Assembly (NCBI RefSeq): GCF_001742305.1
Contig: NZ_MJAT01000012.1
Span: 124,001-188,000 of the forward strand
From: Desulfuribacillus stibiiarsenatis
Lineage (GTDB): Bacteria; Bacillota; Bacilli; Desulfuribacillales; Desulfuribacillaceae
DNA: 64,000 bases
Reading direction: 5' to 3'
Positions 43,983 to 52,496 of the stretch are shown piece after piece. Position numbers and translations under genes: made by a program. Numbering within the stretch: the stretch's first letter is position 1; each line of letters begins with the position of its first letter. The notes under the pieces are model-generated. The model saw only the letters and a program-made list of their open reading frames with translations, was not told the DNA's origin and ran no database searches.

Positions 43983-45169
43983 ACATACAAGACAAATTAT
44001 CACCAACAGCAAAAGAAATTCCTCCTTCCGGCATAAGGAAGTTTTTTGATTTAGTAGTAGCTACTGAAGGTGTCATATCGCTAGGTGTCGGAGAACCAGA
44101 TTTCATCACGCCATGGCATATTCGTGAGAGCTCCATTCATTCGTTAGAGAAAGGTATTACATCTTATACATCGAATGCTGGTTTGTTAGAACTACGAGAA
44201 GAAATTAGTAAGTATTTAGAAACGGGTTTTTCACTTAAGTATTCACCGCAAAATGAACTAATGGTTACTGTCGGGGCTAGTGAAGCCATAGATATTGCAT
44301 TACGTGCATTAGTTTCTTCTGGCGATGAAGTATTGGTTGTTGAACCTGCGTATGTTTCCTATTCCCCTTGTGTCATCCTTGCTGGAGGAACCCCAGTATC
44401 TGTGCCAACATTTCAAAAAGATGATTTCAAATTAATGCCGGACGCACTGGAATCTAAAATTACAGCGAAGACGAAAGCAATTATCATGTGTTTTCCTAAT
44501 AATCCTACTGGAGCAATTATGGAAAAAGAAGATCTTGAAAAAATAGCAAAGATTATCGATAAACATGACCTCATCGTAATATCAGATGAGGTATATGCAG
44601 AATTGACTTATGGCAAACGCCATGTAAGTATAGCGAGTCTTCCAGGTATGAAAGATCGAACAATTAATATAGGCGGACTATCTAAATCTTTTGCTATGAC
44701 TGGCTGGAGAATTGGATACGTGGCAGCTCACCCAGAAATTATTGGAGCGATGTTGAAAATCCATCAATATACGATTTTATGTGCTCCTATCATGGGTCAA
44801 GTCGCAGCTTTAGAAGCAATGAAAAATGGTCATAATGAGATGAAAAAAATGATAGAGCAGTATGACCAAAGAAGGCGATTGATTGTTAAGGGATTTCAGG
44901 AGATGGGGCTTTCATGTCATACTCCAAAAGGTGCATTTTATGCGTTCCCATCGATTCAAGCAACAGGGTATGATGACCACGTGTTCGCAGAAGAATTATT
45001 AAAAGAAACAAAGGTCGCAGTAGTGCCGGGATCGGTATTTGGTGAAGGTGGTAAAGGCTTTATTCGTTGTTCGTATGCAACGTCGTACTCAAAAATCTCA
45101 GAGGCTTTAGAACGAATCGAGAAATTTGTTACACCACGACTTAATGGGACTTGTGACAAGGTCATCTAA
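43979..45169 (+). CDS. alaT: Class I aminotransferase (AlaT-like)
   Basis: 396 residues, PLP fold I. VGEPDFITPWHI, NNPTGA, ISDEVYAELTYG, PLP lysine K236 in GGLSKSFAMTGWRIGY and the substrate Arg in IRCSYATSY. In B. subtilis the alaR-linked enzyme makes alanine from pyruvate. ATG 43979 overlaps the regulator stop. Other keto acid partners are possible. Confidence 0.87.
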   Translation: MNIQDKLSPTAKEIPPSGIRKFFDLVVATEGVISLGVGEPDFITPWHIRESSIHSLEKGITSYTSNAGLLELREEISKYLETGFSLKYSPQNELMVTVGASEAIDIALRALVSSGDEVLVVEPAYVSYSPCVILAGGTPVSVPTFQKDDFKLMPDALESKITAKTKAIIMCFPNNPTGAIMEKEDLEKIAKIIDKHDLIVISDEVYAELTYGKRHVSIASLPGMKDRTINIGGLSKSFAMTGWRIGYVAAHPEIIGAMLKIHQYTILCAPIMGQVAALEAMKNGHNEMKKMIEQYDQRRRLIVKGFQEMGLSCHTPKGAFYAFPSIQATGYDDHVFAEELLKETKVAVVPGSVFGEGGKGFIRCSYATSYSKISEALERIEKFVTPRLNGTCDKVI

Positions 45170-45171
45170 CA

Positions 45172-45250
45172 TTATCAGAAATATTAAATTTTGATAAATA
45201 AGTAGCTTTGTATTACAATAAATCAGTAATATTATATTTTGTGAAAAATG
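45172..45250 (+). repeat. Degraded copy 5 of the structured intergenic repeat
   Basis: ATTATCAGA and TTGATAAAT flank an AT-rich loop as in the first hairpin of the family, followed by TAGCTTTGTATTACAATAAATC, which lines up loosely with TAGCTxTGCATTAGCAACACAT. The 3' half is missing. Similarity is weak. Confidence 0.4.
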
Positions 45251-45285
45251 TTGAATGATAATGAATACAAGAGATATAATACAAT

Positions 45286-45311
45286 AAAAGCGCTTTTTAA
45301 GCGCTTTTATT
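45286..45311 (+). terminator. Terminator-like hairpin after alaT
   Basis: AAAAGCGC/GCGCTTTT perfect 8 bp stem, loop TTTTTAA, followed by ATTGTT. A TTGAAT-N18-TATAAT promoter-like pair (45251-45280) ends six bases before it. Confidence 0.65.
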
Positions 45312-45402
45312 GTTAGAAGATGAGTTGCATTTATTAATCGAGAATGGTAATATAACAATTGTCGCTGTTTTGGACACGCGCAACATTGAATGAAAATAAT
45401 AG

Positions 45403-45432
45403 TTGACAAATCTGCGAGCCACATTATATAAT
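45403..45432 (+). promoter_or_regulatory. Strong SigA promoter of the tRNA cluster
   Basis: TTGACA at 45403-45408 and TATAAT at 45427-45432, both consensus, 18 bases apart; the first tRNA begins 26 bases later. Confidence 0.85.
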
Positions 45433-45457
45433 AGTACTTGCAGCTTAAAAATAATAT

Positions 45458-45532
45458 TCCTTCGTAGCTCAACGGTGGAGCAACCGGCTGTTAACCGGTA
45501 GGTTGTAGGTTCGAGTCCTACCGAAGGAGCCA
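45458..45532 (+). tRNA. tRNA-Asn (GTT)
   Basis: Acceptor TCCTTCG/CGAAGGA, anticodon GTT, T-loop GTTCGAGTC, encoded CCA. First of twelve tRNAs in the cluster. Confidence 0.97.
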
Positions 45533-45545
45533 AAATGCATGATAT

Positions 45546-45622
45546 GGCGGTGTAGCTCAGCTGGCTAGAGCGTACGGTTCATACCCGTGAGGTCGGGGGT
45601 TCGACTCCCTCCGCCGCTACCA
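45546..45622 (+). tRNA. tRNA-Met (CAT), elongator type
   Basis: Acceptor GGCGGTG/CGCCGCT, anticodon CAT in GGTTCATACCC, encoded CCA. A closed first pair G-T/U and the sequence resemble elongator tRNA-Met of Bacillus. Confidence 0.94.
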
Positions 45623-45629
45623 TATTTAA

Positions 45630-45704
45630 GGCCCGTTGGTCAAGCGGTTAAGACACCGCCCTTTCACGGCGGTAACAGGGGTTCGATTCCCCTACGGGTC
45701 ACCA
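45630..45704 (+). tRNA. tRNA-Glu (TTC)
   Basis: Acceptor GGCCCGT/ACGGGTC, anticodon TTC in CCCTTTCACGG, encoded CCA. Confidence 0.97.
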
Positions 45705-45712
45705 TTTTGAAT

Positions 45713-45788
45713 GGACGGTTAGCTCAGCTGGGAGAGCACCTGCCTTACAAGCAGGGGGTCGGCGGTTCGATCCCGTCACCGTCCACCA
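45713..45788 (+). tRNA. tRNA-Val (TAC)
   Basis: Acceptor GGACGGT/ACCGTCC, anticodon TAC in CCTTACAAG, encoded CCA. Confidence 0.97.
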
Positions 45789-45820
45789 GAGTTTTACTCA
45801 TAAACAAACACATTAAACAC

Positions 45821-45896
<76 letters not shown>

Positions 45897-45899
45897 AAT

Positions 45900-45985
<86 letters not shown>

Positions 45986-45993
45986 TTGTTTGT

Positions 45994-46069
45994 AGGGGAG
46001 TAGCTCAATTGGTAGAGTAGCGGCCTCCAAAGCCGACGGTTGCGGGTTCAATTCCTGTCTCCCCTGCCA
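45994..46069 (+). tRNA. tRNA-Trp (CCA)
   Basis: Acceptor AGGGGAG/CTCCCCT, anticodon CCA in CCTCCAAAG, encoded 3' CCA. Confidence 0.97.
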
Positions 46070-46088
46070 TTATTATTACACAAAGCAT

Positions 46089-46165
46089 GGTGGGTGTGGC
46101 GAAATGGCTAACGCATCGGATTGTGGTTCCGACATTCGTGGGTTCAATCCCCATCACTCACCCCA
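46089..46165 (+). tRNA. tRNA-His (GTG)
   Basis: Extra G at position -1, acceptor GTGGGTG/CACTCAC, discriminator C, anticodon GTG in GATTGTGGTTC, encoded CCA. Confidence 0.96.
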
Positions 46166-46168
46166 TGT

Positions 46169-46243
46169 TGGGAAGTCGCCAAGCGGTAAGGCACCAGACT
46201 TTGACTCTGGCATTCGTAGGTTCGATCCCTGCCTTCCCAGCCA
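46169..46243 (+). tRNA. tRNA-Gln (TTG)
   Basis: Acceptor TGGGAAG/CTTCCCA, anticodon TTG, encoded CCA. Differs from the minus-strand tRNA-Gln at 42517 at a few D-arm, anticodon-stem and T-loop positions. Confidence 0.97.
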
Positions 46244-46248
46244 AGTGC

Positions 46249-46324
46249 GAGCCATTAGCTCAGTTGGTAGAGCACCTGACTTTTAATCAGGGTGTCGCTG
46301 GTTCGAGTCCAGCATGGCTCACCA
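46249..46324 (+). tRNA. tRNA-Lys (TTT)
   Basis: Acceptor GAGCCAT/ATGGCTC, anticodon TTT in ACTTTTAATC, encoded CCA. Confidence 0.97.
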
Positions 46325-46366
46325 TTTATATTACTAAGAAGTACAAATTGAATCTAAATCACACAT

Positions 46367-46449
46367 GCGGGTGTGGCGGAATTGGCAGACGCACTAGACT
46401 TAGGATCTAGCGGGCAACCGTGGGGGTTCAAGTCCCTCCACCCGCACCA
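46367..46449 (+). tRNA. tRNA-Leu (TAG)
   Basis: Acceptor GCGGGTG/CACCCGC, anticodon TAG in GACTTAGGATC, medium-long variable arm, encoded CCA. Confidence 0.96.
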
Positions 46450-46465
46450 CATTGCTGTTGAATAC

Positions 46466-46541
46466 GGGGCTATAGCTCAGCTGGGAGAGCGCCTGCCTTG
46501 CACGCAGGAGGTCAGCGGTTCGATCCCGCTTGGCTCCACCA
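46466..46541 (+). tRNA. tRNA-Ala (TGC)
   Basis: Acceptor GGGGCTA/TGGCTCC with a mismatch-tolerant G-T, anticodon TGC in CTTGCACG, encoded CCA. Last tRNA of the cluster. Confidence 0.96.
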
Positions 46542-46574
46542 AAAAAACTGTACATTATATGTGCAGTTTTTTCC
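46542..46574 (+). terminator. Terminator of the tRNA cluster
   Basis: AAAACTGTACA pairs with TGTGCAGTTTT and is followed by TTCC; begins directly after the last CCA. Confidence 0.8.
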
Positions 46575-46662
46575 TATTTTAAAACTTGCATAAATCCATT
46601 GGTTGGAGAGAAAATAGAAATAACCCATAAGTGGTAATATCATCTGAAAGAGGGATTTCATA

Positions 46663-47103
46663 ATGAGAATTAGTGGAATGAGAACTGGTTTTATGATGGG
46701 AAGCATGATTGGATTATTTGCAGGAATGTTTCTTTCATCAAAGGCAGGACATAAAGTGAAAGAGGAATTTGAAAGAACATATTCAGAAACAAAAAAACAA
46801 CTAAGAAATTTTGCTGGTGAAACTGCAGAAAACGCGACTGACACATGGGATAACATTCAACAGAGAATGTATAACACTGTAGATGAAACTATGGACCACA
46901 TGAAGCATATGAGAAGAGATATGGAAATTGGTAACACAGGTATGAGTGACGCAGGTATGGGTAACATGGGTAGTATGAAAAACATGAATGGAATGACAAT
47001 GGACACTTTTGAAAATACCATTAAAAACGATAAAAGTAAAACAGATGCTTTAGTGCAAGCATTCTTATCTTCCGAAGGAATTAAAACTAAAAAGAACAAA
47101 TAA
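46663..47103 (+). CDS. YtxH-like general-stress/envelope protein
   Basis: 146 residues. A Gly-rich N-terminal membrane helix (GFMMGSMIGLFAGMFLSSKAG, about residues 9-29) followed by an amphipathic, charged helix, the YtxH pattern. The region 95-115 is Met- and Asn-rich (GMGNMGSMKNMNGM), unusual for the family. GAGGG precedes ATG 46663. Function unknown; a weakly possible metal-binding tail is only inference. Confidence 0.7.
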   Translation: MRISGMRTGFMMGSMIGLFAGMFLSSKAGHKVKEEFERTYSETKKQLRNFAGETAENATDTWDNIQQRMYNTVDETMDHMKHMRRDMEIGNTGMSDAGMGNMGSMKNMNGMTMDTFENTIKNDKSKTDALVQAFLSSEGIKTKKNK

Positions 47104-47130
47104 GGGATTGATTATTCAATCCTTTTTTCT
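47103..47130 (+). terminator. Terminator after the YtxH-like gene
   Basis: GGATTGA/TCAATCC stem, loop TTAT, followed by six T. Confidence 0.85.
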
Positions 47131-47153
47131 TTAACTTCTTTACGACCAAAAAC

Positions 47154-47180
47154 TTTACAGTACATGTAAATCGTTATAAT
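47154..47180 (+). promoter_or_regulatory. Inverted repeat at the chemoreceptor promoter region
   Basis: TTTACA-N5-TGTAAA at 47154-47170 is a perfect palindrome with a 5-base centre, and TATAAT follows at 47175-47180. It could be an operator over a -35/-10 region; spacing of 15 is short for SigA. Confidence 0.3.
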
Positions 47181-47226
47181 ATATAATTAATAAGTAGTGT
47201 AGTTTAGTGAAAAGGGGCTAACAACA

Positions 47227-49245
47227 ATGGGCGGGATACGAGGTAGATTATTATTGTTTTTTGGCACTCTAGTCGCAATTATCTGTATAGGTTTAGGTGT
47301 AGGGGCAACAATTATTGCATCTATGGCACTAGAATCGGAAATAGAAAAAGCAATACCGCAGAAAGCGGTGGATGCATCCAAGTTAATTACAAGTATGATC
47401 GACGCGCAGTTTACCTTCTTAGAAGGGGTAGCAAAGATTGAAGTGATACAAGACCCGACAATACCTATAGAAGAAAAGATATTAATTATGCAGGAAGAAC
47501 ATGCAAAGAGTAATTTCTCGCGGCTATTATATGCGGATACCGAAGGGAAGGCCTATGCTTCTGATGCGTATTTACGGACCAACGCCGTAGTTAATGTATC
47601 CGCCCGAAATTATTATCACAGCGCACTAAGTGGAAAGCGTAGTATAATGGAACCAACCCTAAGTGTGAATCCTGATGACAACGGAGCAATGATTATCGTT
47701 TATGCAGTACCGATTTATCATAACAACCAAACAGTAGGAGTACTAATTGCAGTAGGACAAGCTGCATTTTTGAACAACATTGCTGAGAGTATACATTACG
47801 GGAAAACGGGTTATTCATACATCGTGAATAAAGACGGTGTAGTCATAGCACATCGAAATGTGGATTTTGTAGTTAATCAATTTAATCCAATTGAGGAAGC
47901 GAAATCCGATGTAAGTTACAACAGTTTAGCAGCACAATTTAGGAGAATGATCAATAAAGAAAATAGTTTTGGAGAGTATAAAATCAATGGTGTCGATATG
48001 TATGTTGGTTTTGCTCCTGTAGAGAGTAGTGATTGGTCAGTAGCTGTAACGATAGATCGTGCAGAAGTATTAGAAGCCATCCCAGTATTACGCAATACTT
48101 TAATTGTCGGTAGTATAGTAGCACTTATAATCGGACTTATGGCTGCGTTTCTAATTGGAAGAAGTATATCGGCACCAATTAAAAATATAACGGAAACGGT
48201 TAAAATCATTTCAACCGGCGATCTAACGCCAGTTGTACCACAAGATATTATGAATAGAAAGGACGAAACAGGTGAAATAGCTGTAGCTATCAACAATATG
48301 AAGGATAACCTTAAGGGAATCGTGTCAGCAATGACGTTAAATTCCCAACAGGTTGCAACATCATCGGAGGAATTACTTGCAAGTGCCGAGCAAACAATGG
48401 ACGCAACCCATCAAGCTGCTCAATCGGCACAGGAAGTGGCAGAAGGATCCGAACGACAAGTAATTAGTGCTGATGAGACGGCGAAGGCAATGGAAGAAAT
48501 GACAATTGGGGTTACTAAGGTAGCTGAATCGTCGATGAATATAGCAGAGTCTGCTAGCGATATGACAGGAAGGGCCAAAGAAGGAAATCTTGCATTAAAG
48601 CAAACTATCATAAAAATGGATGCCGTAAAGGAAGGGACGGAATCAACAGCCGCAATCATTAAGACACTTAACGAACAATCCACAAAAATCAATGATATCA
48701 TCCAAATCATTACAAACATTGCAGATCAAACGAATCTATTAGCTTTAAATGCAGCTATTGAAGCAGCAAGGGCTGGAGAAGCGGGCCGTGGTTTTGCGGT
48801 AGTAGCGGATGAGATTCGTAAGCTAGCGGATCAATCCTCTTCTTCTGCAGGACAAATTAAGGAGCTTATTCACATAGTTCAACAACATACACAAAAGGCA
48901 TTTCATTCGATGGAACAGAATCAGAACGTTGTATCCGAGGGAACACAGATGATTGAAAATGTAGAAATCATCTTTGCAGCTATTATGGAATCAATCCAGA
49001 ATGTATCTGGTCAGATTGAGGAAATCTCCTCTGTTTCGGAGCAAATGTCTGCCGGTGCAGAGCAAGTCTCTGCCTCTGTGCATGATCTAGCTGGTATTGC
49101 TAGAACCTCCGCCGATCATATGCAAGGACTGGCTGCCACTTCAGAGGAACAGCTAGCAACAATGGAAGAAGTTACGAAGCTTTCTGAGAACTTATTGAAC
49201 ATGGCAGATGAATTGAAACATATTGTAGAGAAATTCAGAGTATAA
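47227..49245 (+). CDS. Methyl-accepting chemotaxis protein with external sensor
   Basis: 672 residues. Membrane helix at about 9-30, an external dCache-like sensor (about 40-285; [36 protein letters not shown]), second helix at about 292-313, HAMP (314-370), and a long signalling helix with the hairpin tip [32 protein letters not shown]. It relays ligand binding to CheA/CheW. The ligand is unknown. GGGG precedes ATG 47227. Confidence 0.93.
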   Translation: MGGIRGRLLLFFGTLVAIICIGLGVGATIIASMALESEIEKAIPQKAVDASKLITSMIDAQFTFLEGVAKIEVIQDPTIPIEEKILIMQEEHAKSNFSRLLYADTEGKAYASDAYLRTNAVVNVSARNYYHSALSGKRSIMEPTLSVNPDDNGAMIIVYAVPIYHNNQTVGVLIAVGQAAFLNNIAESIHYGKTGYSYIVNKDGVVIAHRNVDFVVNQFNPIEEAKSDVSYNSLAAQFRRMINKENSFGEYKINGVDMYVGFAPVESSDWSVAVTIDRAEVLEAIPVLRNTLIVGSIVALIIGLMAAFLIGRSISAPIKNITETVKIISTGDLTPVVPQDIMNRKDETGEIAVAINNMKDNLKGIVSAMTLNSQQVATSSEELLASAEQTMDATHQAAQSAQEVAEGSERQVISADETAKAMEEMTIGVTKVAESSMNIAESASDMTGRAKEGNLALKQTIIKMDAVKEGTESTAAIIKTLNEQSTKINDIIQIITNIADQTNLLALNAAIEAARAGEAGRGFAVVADEIRKLADQSSSSAGQIKELIHIVQQHTQKAFHSMEQNQNVVSEGTQMIENVEIIFAAIMESIQNVSGQIEEISSVSEQMSAGAEQVSASVHDLAGIARTSADHMQGLAATSEEQLATMEEVTKLSENLLNMADELKHIVEKFRV

Positions 49246-49247
49246 TG

Positions 49248-49275
49248 GAGCAGGGAGTTTACTCCCTGCTTTTCG
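49248..49275 (+). terminator. Terminator after the chemoreceptor gene
   Basis: 10 bp perfect stem AGCAGGGAGT/ACTCCCTGCT with a TT loop and TTTTC after it. Confidence 0.85.
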
Positions 49276-49853
49276 TATTTACCGCTTGCCCAACAAGCCT
49301 TAAATTAGCTAATTCTCTTAATCCTTGTGTTCGAAACTCATACAATCAGTACTACGGAAGTCACGCGCAATTGACTCATGAGTGCTGATTTGAACTTTTT
49401 TCTTACTGCAGCGATCCCTAGTGGTATGATGCTTGCAGGTGACAACGGTACAAAAAATTTTGTTTCCAAACATATATAACTTCCTTCCTTAGTAGCGTAG
49501 ATTTTACAATTTGACTACTCTAATGTCCATCTAAGTACCATTTCAATTATCTATTTCCGTAACGTCCAATCATTATTCTTTGACCTTACATATTATAATA
49601 ATATCAACTGGGTCTTGTGAACAAATTCCATTGAATGGGTTATAGGCAGGACTACTGACTGTGAATACTGCATAATAATTATTGAAAGAATGCTTTAGTA
49701 TATGACATCCATTGGTTTCCTAGTATTTTATTATCAAGATTTGAACAATTTTATTTCTCTTTTGTACTGTTTTTGTGTAAAATGGATATAAGGACAAGTT
49801 TCCTAGGTTTATCTATCGTAAAATCTGTTAATAACTGATGGAATAGGTTGGTT
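49276..49853. other. Long AT-rich intergenic stretch with no clear gene
   Basis: About 580 bases without a convincing open frame on either strand, tRNA or repeat copy. Stop codons are frequent in all frames. It may be decayed sequence or an untranslated leader of mecA; no promoter could be placed with confidence. Confidence 0.4.
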
Positions 49854-49940
49854 AGGAGGTGGGCGACATCAAGTGCGAATATTTTTTAGAATGCCGCTCA
49901 CTTTTTGCGTATGCAAGGCATATTCTAAATTAAAGTGAGC
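49854..49940 (+). promoter_or_regulatory. mecA leader with interleaved inverted repeats and an orphan ribosome site
   Basis: AGGAGG at 49854-49859 has no normal gene behind it. A 21-codon frame opens at GTG 49873 and ends at TGA 49936-49938. Two inverted repeats overlap in order: TAGAATGCC (49887-49895) pairs with GGCATATTCTA (49917-49927), and GCTCACTTT (49896-49904) with AAAGTGAGC (49932-49940). They cannot both form as simple hairpins, so they are either a pseudoknot or a switch. Confidence 0.45.
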
Positions 49941-49969
49941 AGCCTTTCGTTAAGACAGGAGGGAAGCAA

Positions 49970-50545
49970 ATGCGTGTTGAACGTTTGAATAAAGATAAAG
50001 TGAAAATTTTTATGAGCTATGAAGATTTAACGGAACGGGGCGTTGCGAAAGATGATATCTGGAGTGATGCACCAGAAGTACATGAACTATTAAACGATAT
50101 GATGGATGAGGTTTACGATGAATTAGGTTTTGAAATCTATGGTTCCGTAGCAATTGAAGTATACGCTTTACCTACTCAAGGAGTTATTGTAATTATTACA
50201 AGAGGTGACGACGTAAGCAAAGAGCAACACGCAGTATATCAAGTGGATGTACGATTAGGAAATCATAGTTACATTACCTTCGCTTTCGAAAACTTTGACC
50301 ACTTAGTGAACGCAGCAAAGGATCTCAATCGATTTGTAGAAGAAAAAGGTGCAGTCTATTCTTATAATGGTCAATACTTATTGTTGCTTTTGGAAGAGGA
50401 TTTTAAAGTAGACCAATATGAATCTATTACAGCTATTCTTTCTGAATATGGTTCCATTTCATCTCTAACAAAGGACTTCCTAGCGGAATACGCTAAGCCG
50501 ATTATTCAAGAAAATGCTATTAAAACAATTAAAGAGTATTTTTAA
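49970..50545 (+). CDS. mecA: Adapter protein MecA
   Basis: 191 residues. MecA targets substrates (such as ComK, and in others MurAA or Spo0A) to the ClpC ATPase. N-terminal domain MRVERLNKDKVKIFMSYEDLTERGVAKDDIWSD and C-terminal domain with acidic, ClpC-binding face; short compared with B. subtilis MecA (218) because the linker is reduced. AGGAGGG precedes ATG 49970. MecA and its paralogue YpbH cannot be told apart here. Confidence 0.88.
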   Translation: MRVERLNKDKVKIFMSYEDLTERGVAKDDIWSDAPEVHELLNDMMDEVYDELGFEIYGSVAIEVYALPTQGVIVIITRGDDVSKEQHAVYQVDVRLGNHSYITFAFENFDHLVNAAKDLNRFVEEKGAVYSYNGQYLLLLLEEDFKVDQYESITAILSEYGSISSLTKDFLAEYAKPIIQENAIKTIKEYF

Positions 50546-50548
50546 TAA

Positions 50549-50595
50549 AGACAGTCATGTACACTCACTAGGGTGAAAACATGGCTGTTTTTACT
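50549..50595 (+). terminator. Terminator after mecA
   Basis: ACAGTCATGT/ACATGGCTGT stem with a G-T pair and a large loop, followed by TTTTT. Confidence 0.75.
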
Positions 50596-50663
50596 AACTT
50601 CATATAAAGAATCCTGTATAAATCGTTGTAAAACGTTAACAATGATTAAAAAGGAGGTAAAAT

Positions 50664-51920
50664 ATGAAGTTACAACATATAAGTTTGAGTATATTTGCAG
50701 TAGTCTTATTATCGGGTATTATTCTATATGATATCGCCCTTGCAGTCGTTGGCTTACTTGGTATTGCATTTAGTGGTTGGGGATTTGTGTATCCTGATCG
50801 TGCAAACTTTTTAATCTATAGAGTTCAATCAAACATCGCTAAGGAAAGACTTGAAAAAGAATATCGCGAGTATCAACATTTATTAAATAAAGCAGAAGGT
50901 TACATCATTCGTTTTGCAGACACGTTTGATATGAAGTTCCCGTTAGAATGGAGTATCGATAAGAAGGGGAACGTGATGAATGCCGCCGAGAACGAATTAG
51001 GTGTAGATAAACTAATAGAGCCGTTCAAACATTTTCAAGAACTCCTACAGGACGAGGGCATGGAAATCCCAGATTATGTTGTACAGTTAGAGATTAACCG
51101 TATGGTCGATGACATGCGCTATAATGAATTTAAAATACTTCTCGAGAAACTCATAGGTGAACAACCTACTCCGAAAAATATTGTAAAAACATTTGCGCAA
51201 CAAATTGGGACAACACCAGAAGAAGTACGCTATATGAATCGTGTATTCACAATAGATTTTCTGCTGCGATATTTAACGCAAAGATTCTCGCAGCGCGACA
51301 TACAACTACAATTACAATTAGATATTACAAAGCCAGAAAAAGCTAAAACAGATGTACAGTTATCGCTGAAGCACTATTCGCAAGATTTAGAAAAAGAACG
51401 TCGCGTCAATACGATGCGCGGGATTTTGTATGGTAAAATTCAACCGACCAGTCATAAAGAAGTAGCCCAATGGCTTGCTTTCAGCAATAAGGAACTTGAA
51501 GAAGACTTGAGAGAATTGTTTGTACGTATGGGCTATGAAGTCAAAGAGCCAAGCACAAGAGTTCAAGGAACAGATTTCTTACTTAAGCGTTTACAACAAA
51601 AGCTTTCGATAAAGAACGCCTTTGTAATGGACGATACTACTGTATCAGCAAAGACAATCCAAGAGGCATTTGCAGGCATGAAGTATTGGGATTGCGAGAT
51701 TGGAATTGTCGTTTCTAACGGTAAGTTTTCAGATGAGGCAATTGATCTTGCAAGAAAATTAGGTATTGAAATGTGGGATGCCGACACTTTGCAAAGAATG
51801 TTAGATAAATACTGGAATAACGATATTGAGTATTGGCAATTGTTAAAGCACAAAAAAATAGATTCTTTAGAAGAAAAAACTAGTGATGCGCCTCAGGTAT
51901 TGCAGAGTTATAGTCACTAA
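50664..51920 (+). CDS. Membrane-anchored protein with Mrr-like restriction endonuclease fold domain
   Basis: 418 residues. Two N-terminal membrane helices (about 5-23 and 26-44), a helical middle, and a C-terminal domain (about 280-395) that resembles the Mrr catalytic fold: LRELFVRMGYEVKEPSTRVQGTDFLLKRL, then SIKNAF, a helix TIQEAFAGMKYWDCEIGIVVSNGKFSDEAIDLARKLGIEMWDADTLQRML split over several strands. An Asp (GTD) and a Lys (SIK) stand where the PD-(D/E)xK residues should, but the usual QxK is not exact. No methylase is nearby. AAGGAGG precedes ATG 50664. Function unknown. Confidence 0.65.
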   Translation: MKLQHISLSIFAVVLLSGIILYDIALAVVGLLGIAFSGWGFVYPDRANFLIYRVQSNIAKERLEKEYREYQHLLNKAEGYIIRFADTFDMKFPLEWSIDKKGNVMNAAENELGVDKLIEPFKHFQELLQDEGMEIPDYVVQLEINRMVDDMRYNEFKILLEKLIGEQPTPKNIVKTFAQQIGTTPEEVRYMNRVFTIDFLLRYLTQRFSQRDIQLQLQLDITKPEKAKTDVQLSLKHYSQDLEKERRVNTMRGILYGKIQPTSHKEVAQWLAFSNKELEEDLRELFVRMGYEVKEPSTRVQGTDFLLKRLQQKLSIKNAFVMDDTTVSAKTIQEAFAGMKYWDCEIGIVVSNGKFSDEAIDLARKLGIEMWDADTLQRMLDKYWNNDIEYWQLLKHKKIDSLEEKTSDAPQVLQSYSH

Positions 51921-51940
51921 CATATACTATATATAGCAAA

Positions 51941-51968
51941 AAAAATCGCTGATTAAGCGATTTTTTGT
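51941..51968 (+). terminator. Terminator after the Mrr-like gene
   Basis: AAAATCGCT/AGCGATTTT stem, loop GATTA, six T. Confidence 0.85.
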
Positions 51969-52001
51969 TTATTTAGACTCATAATGAACTTTCAAATACT
52001 T

Positions 52002-52029
52002 TTGATTGAAGGTAACACTAGGGTATAAT
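52002..52029 (+). promoter_or_regulatory. Probable SigA promoter of the queuosine operon
   Basis: TTGATT at 52002 and TATAAT at 52024, 16 bases apart, ending 38 bases before queD. No preQ1 riboswitch pattern lies between them. Confidence 0.65.
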
Positions 52030-52066
52030 AGTATAGTATTACATTGATGTTTATGGAGGATATGAC

Positions 52067-52453
52067 ATGTATGAATTAAAGATAATTACTCATTTCGACT
52101 CGGCACACTCTCTGCGTGGATATAATGGAGATTGTGCGAATCTCCACGGACATACTTGGACGATTGAGGTTTACGTAGAAGGAGATCAGTTGAATGAGAT
52201 TGGTTTATTAGTAGATTTTAAAGAAGTCAAAAAATACACGAATGAAATTATTAAAAGATTTGATCACCAATGTATTAATCAAATACCTGGGTTTCGGGAA
52301 AATGAATTAAATCCGACGGCTGAGAATTTAAGCAGATATATATATGAGGAATTAGCAAAACTGATGAGTCATATTGACATTCAATTGAAAAAAATATCTG
52401 TATGGGAGTCACCAAATGCTTGCGCTACATATTTTCCCAACGGTAAATCATAG
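52067..52453 (+). CDS. queD: 6-carboxy-5,6,7,8-tetrahydropterin synthase
   Basis: 128 residues, T-fold enzyme, second step to preQ0. Zinc His in FDSAHSL and NLHGHTW, catalytic Cys in DCANLHGH, VDFKEVK, FDHQCIN, and substrate Glu in VWESPNACATY. GGAGGATATGAC precedes ATG 52067. First gene of queD-queC-DUF366-queE. Confidence 0.94.
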   Translation: MYELKIITHFDSAHSLRGYNGDCANLHGHTWTIEVYVEGDQLNEIGLLVDFKEVKKYTNEIIKRFDHQCINQIPGFRENELNPTAENLSRYIYEELAKLMSHIDIQLKKISVWESPNACATYFPNGKS

Positions 52454-52496
52454 TAAATAAAAAAATAAAGCCATTGATTGATGGGAGGGACACGAA

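Noticed and set aside
45250-45275. Possible Fur box (TGATAATGAATA)
   Set aside because: Only a half site matches; no second half and no iron gene nearby.
52021-52066. preQ1 riboswitch before queD
   Set aside because: The short leader lacks the conserved preQ1-I or preQ1-II patterns.
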